From: Halomonas sp. TD01
Lineage (GTDB): Bacteria > Pseudomonadota > Gammaproteobacteria > Pseudomonadales > Halomonadaceae
Assembly: GCF_923868895.1 (NCBI RefSeq)
Contig: NZ_OV350343.1
Location: forward strand, 1,674,001-1,738,000
DNA: 64,000 bases
Direction of reading: 5' to 3'
Below, piece by piece: positions 32,901 to 41,579 of this stretch (position 1 is its first letter; every line of letters begins with the position of its first letter). The notes beneath the pieces were generated by a model. The model was given only the letters and a program-made list of their open reading frames with translations, was not told where the DNA came from and ran no database searches. The position numbers and the translations under genes were made by a program.

Positions 32901-33039
32901 CCCGCTGATTAGTGATGCATTCTTCGCCAGCATGGCGGTCGCGCTGATTGGTGGGCTCGGTGTCGCCACGCTGCTCACCCTAATCGTACTGCCGGTGATC
33001 TATTGCGTGCTTTACCAGATCAAGATTCATAAGGACTAA
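29995..33039 (+). CDS. RND-family efflux permease
   Basis: A 1014-residue inner-membrane pump with the RND layout: TM1 (SYLMTVVLLIGGSLAF), a large periplasmic loop, TM2-7, a second loop and TM8-12. In TM4 the proton-relay pair of AcrB (Asp-Asp) reads Asp-Asn here (GMLVDNAIVVTEG), and the TM10 lysine is kept (GMVIKNAIVLVEE). It belongs to the hydrophobe/amphiphile-type branch with many uncharacterised members; the substrate cannot be told. It follows the adaptor gene with a one-base gap and ends in a hairpin. Expression is probably governed by the divergent TetR repressor. Confidence 0.9.
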   Translation: MVDYFLRHRAASYLMTVVLLIGGSLAFTSMGQLEFPEFTIRNALVTTQYPGATPEEVEQEVTSTLEEAIQEMPSIKRISSVSSDGFSQITVELQSTVQNDELQQLWDSLRRKVGDAQAALPPGASQSRVNDDFGDVFGLMINLTGDGYAMPDLKGHAEFLKRELALVDGVEKVSLAGVRQERIFIEVDRERLRALNIPLSSLQQLLDTQNAVVDSGHLKQGGQRFRVTPSGSSANIDDLRALIVSEGNGELVRLSDIAEVSRGLTEQPQQLYRDMGRPAISLGISFESGVNVVEVGERLEQRLDELEARTPLGMELNVVYDQPSVVDDAVSGFLISLIQAVAIVIVVLMLFMGWRSGLLMGFILLITIIGTFMLMRIHGLQLEKISLGALIIALGMLVDNAIVVTEGMLVGLKRGQSIRESAHQVVKQNAWPLLAATLIAVAAFAPIGLSPDTTGEFIGSLFYVLLYSLLLSWLTALTLTPFYFKLLFRNVAPSSGDEDPYNGVVYRVFSRVIVAGIRLRWLTLGLVIAILAGAVVGFGSVKNAFFPASNTPIFFVDYRTPEGTDILETQRRVAELEEVVMDMEGVRHLTTVVGGGAQRFTLTYAPEDRYASYAQLIIETDDKAAQQAHMADVEAVLQRDHSDIDYKIAPLEVGPAPKAKIEARLYGSDPAVLRQLGDQVAALFSDTSNMVSVRTNWRNRVQAVVPIFAEDTARRLGVTRENLAATLALSTSGSQVGIYRDGSDLIPIVARAIPEQRNDIDNIGSLNVWSAEQGRYITADQVMRDVTTQVADPLIMRRDRERMLAVYGEPDPLSGVTAASVLAQVRPQVEALELPPGYRLEWGGEFETAGEAQSGLFASLPLGLVMMFIITVVLFNNFRQPLAIWFLVPLTIVGVVAALLLTGMPFSFMALLGTLSLIGMVIKNAIVLVEEINVQLPLHKDRYHAVVRAAISRVRPVSMAALTTMLGLIPLISDAFFASMAVALIGGLGVATLLTLIVLPVIYCVLYQIKIHKD

Positions 33040-33078
33040 GAGAGCATTTGTCGTCCTCCAACGAAGACATAATGTACG

Positions 33079-33102
33079 ACCGCCCTCACTAAAGAGGGCG
33101 GT
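33079..33102. terminator. Hairpin between convergent RND and preA genes
   Basis: ACCGCCCTC and GAGGGCGGT form a perfect 9-bp stem with a 6-base loop, between the convergent ends of the pump permease and preA. There is no clear T-run, so it may be a bidirectional or weak terminator. Confidence 0.6.
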
Positions 33103-33134
33103 GCCATTACTAACATTGAAGCGTGGTGAATGTT

Positions 33135-34469
33135 TCAAGAAGCGACGCGGAAGGGGTTGCGTGGGTCGTTGTCCCAGGCTAGGAACGGTTTCCCCGTTTC
33201 TTGGGGCACCATGGTGATGCAGTTTTCCACTGGACAGGTAATTTGGCATAAGTTGCAGCCAACGCACTCGTCTTCAATTACCTCGTAACGGCGTGCGCCG
33301 TCTTGCTCGGTGAGCTTGGCAATCGATTGGTGGGAGGTGTCCTCGCAAGCGATATAACAGCGGCCGCACTCAATGCACAGGTCCTGATCAATCTTCGCAA
33401 TGGTTTTGAAGTTGATGTCCAGGTGCTTCCAGTCAGTGGTTTGTGGCACGGCTTTGCGAGAGAACGATTCAATGGAGTCGTAGCCTTTTTCTGCCATCCA
33501 GCGTGAAAGACCATCCTTCATCTCTTCCACAATGCGAAAGCCGTTGAGCATTGCAGCGGTACATACCTGCACGCTACCTGCGCCCAGAGCAACGAACTCT
33601 GCAGCGTCCCGCCAGTTGGAAATTCCCCCGATGCCAGACAGTGGTAGTTCGGCCGTGGCTGGGTCGCGGGCGATTTCCGCCACCATATTCAGTGCGATAG
33701 GTTTTACGGCGCTGCCGCAGTAGCCGCCGTGGGTGCTTTGATGGCCTACCGTGGGTTTTGCGACCATATTGTCCAGGTCGATGCTAGTGATGGAGTTGAT
33801 GGTGTTAATCAGCGATACCGCATCGGCGCCACCCCGTAGTGCCGCTTGGGCACCTACCCGAATGTCGGTGATATTGGGTGTGAGTTTTACAATCACCGGT
33901 TTGGAATAGTGCTTCTTACACCAGTAAGCGACTTTTTCGATGAGGTCGGGGTTTTGGCCGACTGCCGCCCCCATGCCGCGTTCCGGCATGCCATGGGGAC
34001 AGCCCAGGTTTAGCTCAATGCCATCTGCGCCAGTTGCTTCCACCAGTGGCAAAATATGTGCCCAGGCTTCTTCGTTACAGGGCACCATAATGGAGACAAT
34101 CAGTGCACGGTCGGGCCAATCTTTTTTCACCTGGGTGATTTCTTGAAGGTTGATCTCCAGCGAGCGGTCGGTAATGAGTTCGATATTGTTGAATCCAATC
34201 ACCTCGCGGTTTTTACCATAGTGAGCGGAGTAACGTGAAGAGACATTCACCGCAGGTGGCTCTTCGCCAAGGGTTTTCCAGACGACGCCGCCCCAACCCG
34301 CTTCATAGGCCCGCACCACGTTATAGGCTTTATCGGTGGGTGGTGCGGAGGCTAGCCAGAAAGGATTTGGAGCTTTGATGCCAGCAAAGTTCACCGACAG
34401 GTCAACGCCGTTCACCACGCTGTCACCGCTGTTTTTCTTGCCCGGTGGTGTGAAAGGAAGTGTATTCAT
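33135..34469 (-). CDS. preA: NAD-dependent dihydropyrimidine dehydrogenase subunit PreA
   Basis: A 444-residue FMN and iron-sulfur protein that reduces uracil and thymine to the 5,6-dihydro forms. The dihydroorotate-dehydrogenase-like barrel (residues about 20-340) has ASAPPTDKAYNVVRAYEAGWGG and the active-site cysteine in NLGCPHGMPERGMG. Two [4Fe-4S] motifs close the protein: CIECGRCYIACEDTSHQ and CVGCNLCQITCPVENC. It works with PreT, whose gene overlaps its start by 4 bp (ATGA). It is the last gene of the nitrilase-dihydropyrimidinase-preT-preA operon. Confidence 0.94.
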   Translation of the reverse strand: MNTLPFTPPGKKNSGDSVVNGVDLSVNFAGIKAPNPFWLASAPPTDKAYNVVRAYEAGWGGVVWKTLGEEPPAVNVSSRYSAHYGKNREVIGFNNIELITDRSLEINLQEITQVKKDWPDRALIVSIMVPCNEEAWAHILPLVEATGADGIELNLGCPHGMPERGMGAAVGQNPDLIEKVAYWCKKHYSKPVIVKLTPNITDIRVGAQAALRGGADAVSLINTINSITSIDLDNMVAKPTVGHQSTHGGYCGSAVKPIALNMVAEIARDPATAELPLSGIGGISNWRDAAEFVALGAGSVQVCTAAMLNGFRIVEEMKDGLSRWMAEKGYDSIESFSRKAVPQTTDWKHLDINFKTIAKIDQDLCIECGRCYIACEDTSHQSIAKLTEQDGARRYEVIEDECVGCNLCQITCPVENCITMVPQETGKPFLAWDNDPRNPFRVAS

Positions 34470-35851
34470 GCGGCCTCCTGCTTAGCGGCAAGCGCTTGGT
34501 GAATGGCATGGGCAGCCAGTTTGCCGTGTTGAACGGCTTGAACGGTGAGATCTTGTCCAGGTTTCACGCAGTCGCCACCCGCGTAAACATTGGGCATTGA
34601 GGTGCGGAAGAACGCATCAACTTGGATACGTTCGCCGTCCCGGGCAAGCTCTCTGGCGGTTTCATCCGTCAGGCTAGCGCTATCAAAGCCTTGGCCAATC
34701 GCCTTGAAGATGGCATCGGCAGCAAGGTCGAATGTTTCTCCTGTGGGGGTTAACTGGCCAGCTTGGTCGTGGGTCTTGGCAAAACGCATACCGGCCACGC
34801 GCCCTTGGTCATCCAATAAAATTTCGTCTGGCTGGGCCCACGTCACCATGCGCACGCCGTTAGCTTTGGCAATTTCTTGCTCATGATCGGTAGCGGACAT
34901 CGCCTCTGTGCCACGGCGGTAGACTAGCGTTACCTCTGTCGCGCCTAGGCGAGCCATTTGAGTCGCCATATCAATGGCGGTATTACCTGCACCGATCACA
35001 ATGCAGCGCTTGGCGACAGGTAAGCTGCCAAGGTCTTTGGTTTGGCGCAGGGTTTTAATGTAGTCAACGGCTGGCATTAAGCCGGGAGCATTATCCCCAG
35101 TGAGCCCTAAGGCACGGCTGGCACCAAGACCTAAGCCAAGGAAAACGCTATCAAACTGCTGATGCAGCGTGGCAAGTTCTAAGTTATCGCCCAGACGCTG
35201 GCCGTGCTGGATATCAATGCCGCCGATTTCGAGTAAAAACTCCACTTCTTTACGTGCGAAATCATCGGTCATCTTATAGCGGGCGATACCGTACTCATTC
35301 AGTCCGCCTGGTTTTTGTTCGGCCTCGAAAATGGTCACCTGATGGCCCAGCATTGCCAAGCGGTGAGCACAAGAAAGGCCAGCGGGGCCCGCGCCTACCA
35401 CGGCGATATGTCGGCCGCTGTTAGCCGCCCGCTTAAACGGGTGGCTTTCGAACTGCATATGGTCAGTAGCGTGGCGCTGCAACAGGCCAATTAATACGGG
35501 CTGGCACTCTGCATCATGGTTGCGTACACAGCTACGCTCGCAGAGGATTTCAGTTGGGCACACTCGGGCGCAACTGCCGCCAAGAATGTTGGCTTCCAGA
35601 ATGGTTTCTGCTGCGCCATTAATGTTGTTTTCGCTGATTTGGCGAATAAAGCTTGGAATATCAATATCCGATGGGCACGCCTCAACGCAGGGGGCGTCGA
35701 AACAGTACAAGCAGCGCTGGCTTTCGATCATTGCTTGGCGGTGGGTTAACGGCGGATGAAGGTCGCTAAAATTGTTTGCCAGCGAGGGTGGGTCGTAGGT
35801 GCCGACCTCTTGTGCGCTGGGCAGGTGGTCAAGTGAGTGGTTCACGGTCAT
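34466..35851 (-). CDS. preT: NAD-dependent dihydropyrimidine dehydrogenase subunit PreT
   Basis: A 461-residue flavoprotein that passes electrons between NAD(H) and PreA. The N-terminal iron-sulfur region has CLYCFDAPCVEACPSDIDIPSFI and GGSCARVCPTEILCERSCVRN. The FAD motif is VVGAGPAGLSCAHRLAMLG and the NAD motif VIGAGNTAIDMATQMARLG. The late YAGGDCVKPGQDLTVQAVQHGK completes the flavin site. The layout matches E. coli PreT and glutamate-synthase small subunits; pairing with preA decides the call. The ATG follows AGGAGAG. It overlaps preA by 4 bp and follows the dihydropyrimidinase gene by 37 bp. Confidence 0.92.
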   Translation of the reverse strand: MTVNHSLDHLPSAQEVGTYDPPSLANNFSDLHPPLTHRQAMIESQRCLYCFDAPCVEACPSDIDIPSFIRQISENNINGAAETILEANILGGSCARVCPTEILCERSCVRNHDAECQPVLIGLLQRHATDHMQFESHPFKRAANSGRHIAVVGAGPAGLSCAHRLAMLGHQVTIFEAEQKPGGLNEYGIARYKMTDDFARKEVEFLLEIGGIDIQHGQRLGDNLELATLHQQFDSVFLGLGLGASRALGLTGDNAPGLMPAVDYIKTLRQTKDLGSLPVAKRCIVIGAGNTAIDMATQMARLGATEVTLVYRRGTEAMSATDHEQEIAKANGVRMVTWAQPDEILLDDQGRVAGMRFAKTHDQAGQLTPTGETFDLAADAIFKAIGQGFDSASLTDETARELARDGERIQVDAFFRTSMPNVYAGGDCVKPGQDLTVQAVQHGKLAAHAIHQALAAKQEAA

Positions 35852-35888
35852 CTCTCCTATTGGCTTTTTTCTTTTCTTGAGGAGTTGT

Positions 35889-38226
<2,338 letters not shown>

Positions 38227-38281
38227 GGAACATGCCCTCTCAAGTCATACGTGCCAACCGCATGCGGACGCATGTCGGTAC

Positions 38282-38298
38282 GTTACTGGTCAAGTAAC
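38282..38298. promoter_or_regulatory. Candidate operator of the pyrimidine degradation operon (RutR-like half-site)
   Basis: GTTACT and AGTAAC flank GGTCA, giving a 17-bp inverted repeat. Read on the minus strand it contains TTGACCA, one half of the E. coli RutR consensus (TTGACCA-n2-TGGTCAA). It lies 56-72 bp upstream of the first gene of the operon. Binding by the RutR-like protein at 17.3 kb is a guess. Confidence 0.45.
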
Positions 38299-38657
38299 AA
38301 GTTTGTGGTCACGTGGCGTGCAGCGGCGTCTTACCGTGCCTTTTTCGCTTAGCCTTGCTTGTGAAACTTGCATTGATAATAGAGTGATGCAAGCGAGGTT
38401 AAGCGAGCGTCTTATTGTTGTTTGTAAAGTTGTCATGTTTGACAGCTTTTTGAACATAGTCCGTTATTAGGTGTTGTTTCAAGCGTTTTTTGATAATTTT
38501 ATTTTGTTGGCTTAACTCTTTGATTTTTTAGTATTTTTATTTCTTATAGTGCTGTTTTTGCTAAGTTGGTGAAGTACTGCACGATGTTAGTGATTTTTAA
38601 TTTTTTCTTTTAAAACATAGCGTTGTATTAGTTTAATTTGAATATAAAACTTTTTTT

Positions 38658-38674
38658 CGCATCTTTTTGGTGCG
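38658..38674 (+). promoter_or_regulatory. NtrC-like binding site upstream of the NCS1 transporter
   Basis: CGCATC-TTTTT-GGTGCG matches the NtrC consensus TGCACC-n5-GGTGCA in 9 of 12 arm positions and is a near-perfect inverted repeat. It is about 165 bp upstream of the predicted sigma-54 start site, a usual enhancer distance. A weaker partner is at 38578-38594 (TGCACG-n5-AGTGAT). Confidence 0.6.
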
Positions 38675-38815
38675 TATTTTCTTTAAATAGCTACGCTTAT
38701 TAATGGCTTTGAAGAGCTACAAGGCGAATAACAACAATCACGCTAAAAGTAAGTGTATGTCTGCCTAGTAAGTCAGCTTTTTGATCAATGGGTTAGTGTT
38801 TGTGCTTTTGGTTTA

Positions 38816-38829
38816 GGCACGCTTATTGC
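38816..38829 (+). promoter_or_regulatory. Sigma-54 (-24/-12) promoter of the NCS1 transporter
   Basis: GGCAC-GCTTA-TTGC matches the sigma-54 consensus (TGGCAC-n5-TTGC) with exact GG-n10-GC spacing. Transcription would start near 38840, giving a 45-base leader with GAGGAG before the ATG at 38886. Confidence 0.75.
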
Positions 38830-38885
38830 TCTTAGAAGACTGGAATCGTGAATATAATGGGCAACAGCACTGCTGAGGAGACTAT

Positions 38886-40403
38886 ATGACTGGCTCAACA
38901 TCCCGAATGGTGGACAGAGAGGGGTTAATTGAACTCGACGTAGGCACAGACGTAGGTGATAGCCCTCGTTTTAATAAAGATATTGCACCCACTCAGGCGA
39001 TTGAGCGAACTTGGAGCAAATGGAACATTGCTGCACTTTGGGTGGGTATGTCGATTTGTGTACCTACCTACACGCTGGGGGGGGTGTTAACCGCCTACTT
39101 TGGCCTTAGTGTTGGTGAGGCGCTTTTTGCCATTTTGTTAGCCAACGTGATCGTATTGATCCCGCTCACCCTAAACGCCTTTCCAGGCACTAAATTTGGG
39201 ATTCCCTTTCCTGTTGTACTGCGATCATCGTTCGGTATTTTAGGTTCTAACGTGCCTTGCTTGGTGCGTGCTCTAGTTGGCTGCGGCTGGTTTGGTATTC
39301 AAACTATGTTTGGTGGCTTGGCTATTCATCTTCTGTTATCCGAACTGGTTCCCGCTTGGGCTGCGCTGGGGGGAGTAGGTGAGGTGATTGGCTTTTTTGT
39401 ATTCGGCGCAACGAATCTCCTAGTGGTCATTCGTGGGGCAGAGTCGATTAAGTGGCTGGAAACCTTAGCGGCGCCATTGTTGCTCGCCGTGGGGATTGGG
39501 TTAATGACGTGGGCGTGGCCGCACATGTCGATGACTGAGCTATTAGCGCAACCGCCCTCGCGCCCAGAAGGAGCTTCGGTATATGGCTACTTCTTTGCGG
39601 GCTTAACCGCTATGGTGGGTTTTTGGGCGACGTTGTCGCTGAACATTCCCGATTTCAGCCGGTTCGCTAAAAGCCAAAAAGATCAAATTGTTGGCCAAGT
39701 GATTGGGTTGCCGCTGACAATGTTCTTCTTTGCAGCGTTGGGCGTTGTATTAACCGCGGCGTCAGAGTCGCTGGTGGGGCAAACGGTTGCTGACCCGGTG
39801 CGTTTGATTGGCTATATCGAAAGCCCTTTCTGGGTAGTGCTTGCCATGTTGCTAATCATTATTGCCACGATTTCTACTAATACCGCCTCGAATATTGTTT
39901 CTCCCACGAATGACTTCCAGAATATTGCCCCGAAGCTGATTAACCAAACCCGCGGCGTCCTTATGACAGGGGCCGTGGGTGTTTTACTGATGGGCTATGA
40001 TCTTTTGCAAAAGGCGGGACTCATCGCTCAAGGCGTATCTCTTGAACAGATGTATTCAAACTGGCTGCTAGGTTACTCCAGCCTGCTTGGCCCCATCGCA
40101 GGGATCATGGCTGTGGACTATTTTCTAATTAAAAAGCAGCGTTTAGATGTGCCTAGTCTATATATGGATAACCATGCTTATCCTGCGGTGAATATAGCGG
40201 GCTTTATCGCGTTCGGCGTGCCGGTGGCGCTTACGCTAATATCGCTACTAACCGGCACCATGAACTGGTTCTATGACTATGGCTGGTTTACAGGGTCCGC
40301 GCTCGGTGCGATTGTTTATTATGTCGCAAGCCACGTTTTAACATCGTCTTCCCAGGTAGGACCCGCGCCTCACTTGGCCAGTGAGACGGCAAAACAGCCA
40401 TAA
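38886..40403 (+). CDS. NCS1-family nucleobase (uracil/cytosine/hydantoin-type) transporter
   Basis: A 505-residue inner-membrane transporter of the NCS1 family (Mhp1/CodB/PucI relatives), with about 12 membrane segments. Family marks include NKDIAPTQAIERTWSKWNIAALWVGMS near the N-terminus, FGIPFPVVLRSSFGILGSN, RALVGCGWFGIQTMFGG in TM3 and NIPDFSRFAKSQKDQIVGQ. It should import uracil or a related base, with Na+ or H+. The gene is divergent from the reductive pyrimidine operon. A sigma-54 promoter and an NtrC-like site imply use of the base as a nitrogen source. Substrate is by context. A terminator follows. Confidence 0.85.
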   Translation: MTGSTSRMVDREGLIELDVGTDVGDSPRFNKDIAPTQAIERTWSKWNIAALWVGMSICVPTYTLGGVLTAYFGLSVGEALFAILLANVIVLIPLTLNAFPGTKFGIPFPVVLRSSFGILGSNVPCLVRALVGCGWFGIQTMFGGLAIHLLLSELVPAWAALGGVGEVIGFFVFGATNLLVVIRGAESIKWLETLAAPLLLAVGIGLMTWAWPHMSMTELLAQPPSRPEGASVYGYFFAGLTAMVGFWATLSLNIPDFSRFAKSQKDQIVGQVIGLPLTMFFFAALGVVLTAASESLVGQTVADPVRLIGYIESPFWVVLAMLLIIIATISTNTASNIVSPTNDFQNIAPKLINQTRGVLMTGAVGVLLMGYDLLQKAGLIAQGVSLEQMYSNWLLGYSSLLGPIAGIMAVDYFLIKKQRLDVPSLYMDNHAYPAVNIAGFIAFGVPVALTLISLLTGTMNWFYDYGWFTGSALGAIVYYVASHVLTSSSQVGPAPHLASETAKQP

Positions 40404-40431
40404 ACTCACTACATATAAACATCGCCAATGA

Positions 40432-40468
40432 TCGAAGCTCGGCCAAGTGCCGAGCTTTGATATTTTTT
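40432..40468 (+). terminator. Rho-independent terminator after the NCS1 gene
   Basis: A stem of nine perfect pairs, AAGCTCGGC/GCCGAGCTT, extended by TCG/TGA near-pairs, has a 5-base loop and is followed by TATTTTTT. It lies between the NCS1 gene and the convergent LysR gene. Confidence 0.88.
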
Positions 40469-40488
40469 GCTTGGCATAAACTGGTGAT

Positions 40489-41394
40489 TTATTTTGTGCC
40501 TTTCACAAATCCTAAAAATGCATCCACCACCCGGTTGGGGCGGCGGTCATGGCGAGTGATTAGAACAAACGGAATCCGGTAGCGCTGGGTGGCCGGGTGA
40601 ATGACGCGCATCTTTTCTGCGTTAACCCATTGAGCGGCTACGTGTTCTGGAAGAAAGCCGATAAAGCGTCCAGTGAGAATCAAAAACGCGGCACCTTCCC
40701 GATCAGAAGCCGATGCTTGTAGATTTAACCCATCATGCGCTTTACGTGCATCGCTAGGGAGTGGGTAGCGAGGTGTTATCGCTGGGTAAGCAGCTATCTG
40801 CTCAGCCGTCAGCGCTTCATCGATTTCACTAAACAAGGGGTGGCCGGCAGCACAGTAAAGAAACGAAGGCTCATCGTACAATAAGTGCGTTTCTAAGCTG
40901 GTAGGTAAATTAACCGCGGGCACCACACCGACATGCAAGTGTCCATCCATCACGCTCCGAATAACGGCATCCGAAGGCTCCATGTGAATATTAACGGTGA
41001 CTTCATGGCTTGGCGCTGTCAGCTCGGCGAGCGCATGGGTAACATGCATAGCGGGCAAGGTGACCAAGTTATCGGTGATGCCGATATTCAGTTCGCCCTT
41101 GATGGTATGATGCAGTGCATTTACATCGCTTTTAAAGGCTTCTAGCGCGGTCAGTAGCGTTAAACCCGCTTGGTAAATCTCTTTGCCTTCTTCGGTTAAA
41201 CTAAACCCGCCTCGGCCACGCTGGCATAGCGAAAAGCCTAGCCTGCCTTCTAAATCATTCATGTGCTGGCTAATGGCTGAGCGACTGATGCCTAGAGCGG
41301 TTTCTGCGGCGGTGAAACCACCACATTCCACCACCGTTTTAAAAATACGCACTAAGCGCACTTCGTAGTCACTCATTTGGCCTAAAGATGCCAT
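40489..41394 (-). CDS. LysR-family transcriptional regulator
   Basis: A 301-residue LysR protein: N-terminal winged HTH (RIFKTVVECGGFTAAETALGISRSAISQHMNDLEGRLGFSLCQRGRGGFSLTEEG) and a substrate-binding domain with GELNIGITDNLVTLP and LHVGVVPAVNLP. The ATG at 41394 follows AAGAGG. It is convergent with the NCS1 gene and divergent from the GGDEF-EAL gene. Targets could be either neighbour or the pyrimidine operon; LysR proteins often act on the adjacent divergent gene. A perfect FNR box lies in its upstream region. Ligand unknown. Confidence 0.87.
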   Translation of the reverse strand: MASLGQMSDYEVRLVRIFKTVVECGGFTAAETALGISRSAISQHMNDLEGRLGFSLCQRGRGGFSLTEEGKEIYQAGLTLLTALEAFKSDVNALHHTIKGELNIGITDNLVTLPAMHVTHALAELTAPSHEVTVNIHMEPSDAVIRSVMDGHLHVGVVPAVNLPTSLETHLLYDEPSFLYCAAGHPLFSEIDEALTAEQIAAYPAITPRYPLPSDARKAHDGLNLQASASDREGAAFLILTGRFIGFLPEHVAAQWVNAEKMRVIHPATQRYRIPFVLITRHDRRPNRVVDAFLGFVKGTK

Positions 41395-41447
41395 GGCAGC
41401 CTCTTGTTAAGTAAAATAACGACTTTTATGAGCATTTTTGCTGAAAA

Positions 41448-41461
41448 TTGATATACATCAA
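41448..41461. promoter_or_regulatory. Perfect FNR/Anr box
   Basis: TTGATATACATCAA matches the FNR/Anr consensus TTGAT-n4-ATCAA at every position. It is 54 bp from the LysR start codon and 119 bp before the GGDEF-EAL start codon, so it could act on either gene. Its palindromic nature fits a dimer. Confidence 0.8.
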
Positions 41462-41579
41462 ACACAAGCCAAGCCACTATCTAGAGCCGCTTACGAGGAG
41501 CCGCTGTGGTGTATCTTTCAACGTTCTTTTTATACTGTATCAGGTGTGCTGCGGGATACCTGAATAAGGCCTACGTATA

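Larger units (their letters stand above)
38227..38885. other. 659-bp divergent regulatory region between the pyrimidine operon and NCS1 gene
   Basis: No gene is visible here. The left part (38227-38400) holds an inverted repeat GTTACT-5-AGTAAC and another (CTTGCAT at 38367-38373 with ATGCAAG at 38387-38393). The middle (about 38470-38700) is markedly AT-rich compared with its surroundings, with long T runs. The right part has an NtrC-like site and a sigma-54 promoter. It most likely serves regulation of both flanking transcription units, possibly with DNA bending in the AT-rich part. Confidence 0.7.

Noticed and set aside
38242..38255. Possible sigma-54 promoter on the minus strand for the pyrimidine operon
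   Set aside because: GTGCC is present, but the GC at the needed 10-base spacing is missing; another candidate at 38326-38340 is off by one base.
38791..38798. TTGATCAA-like palindrome as an FNR box
   Set aside because: It lacks the four-base spacer needed between half-sites.
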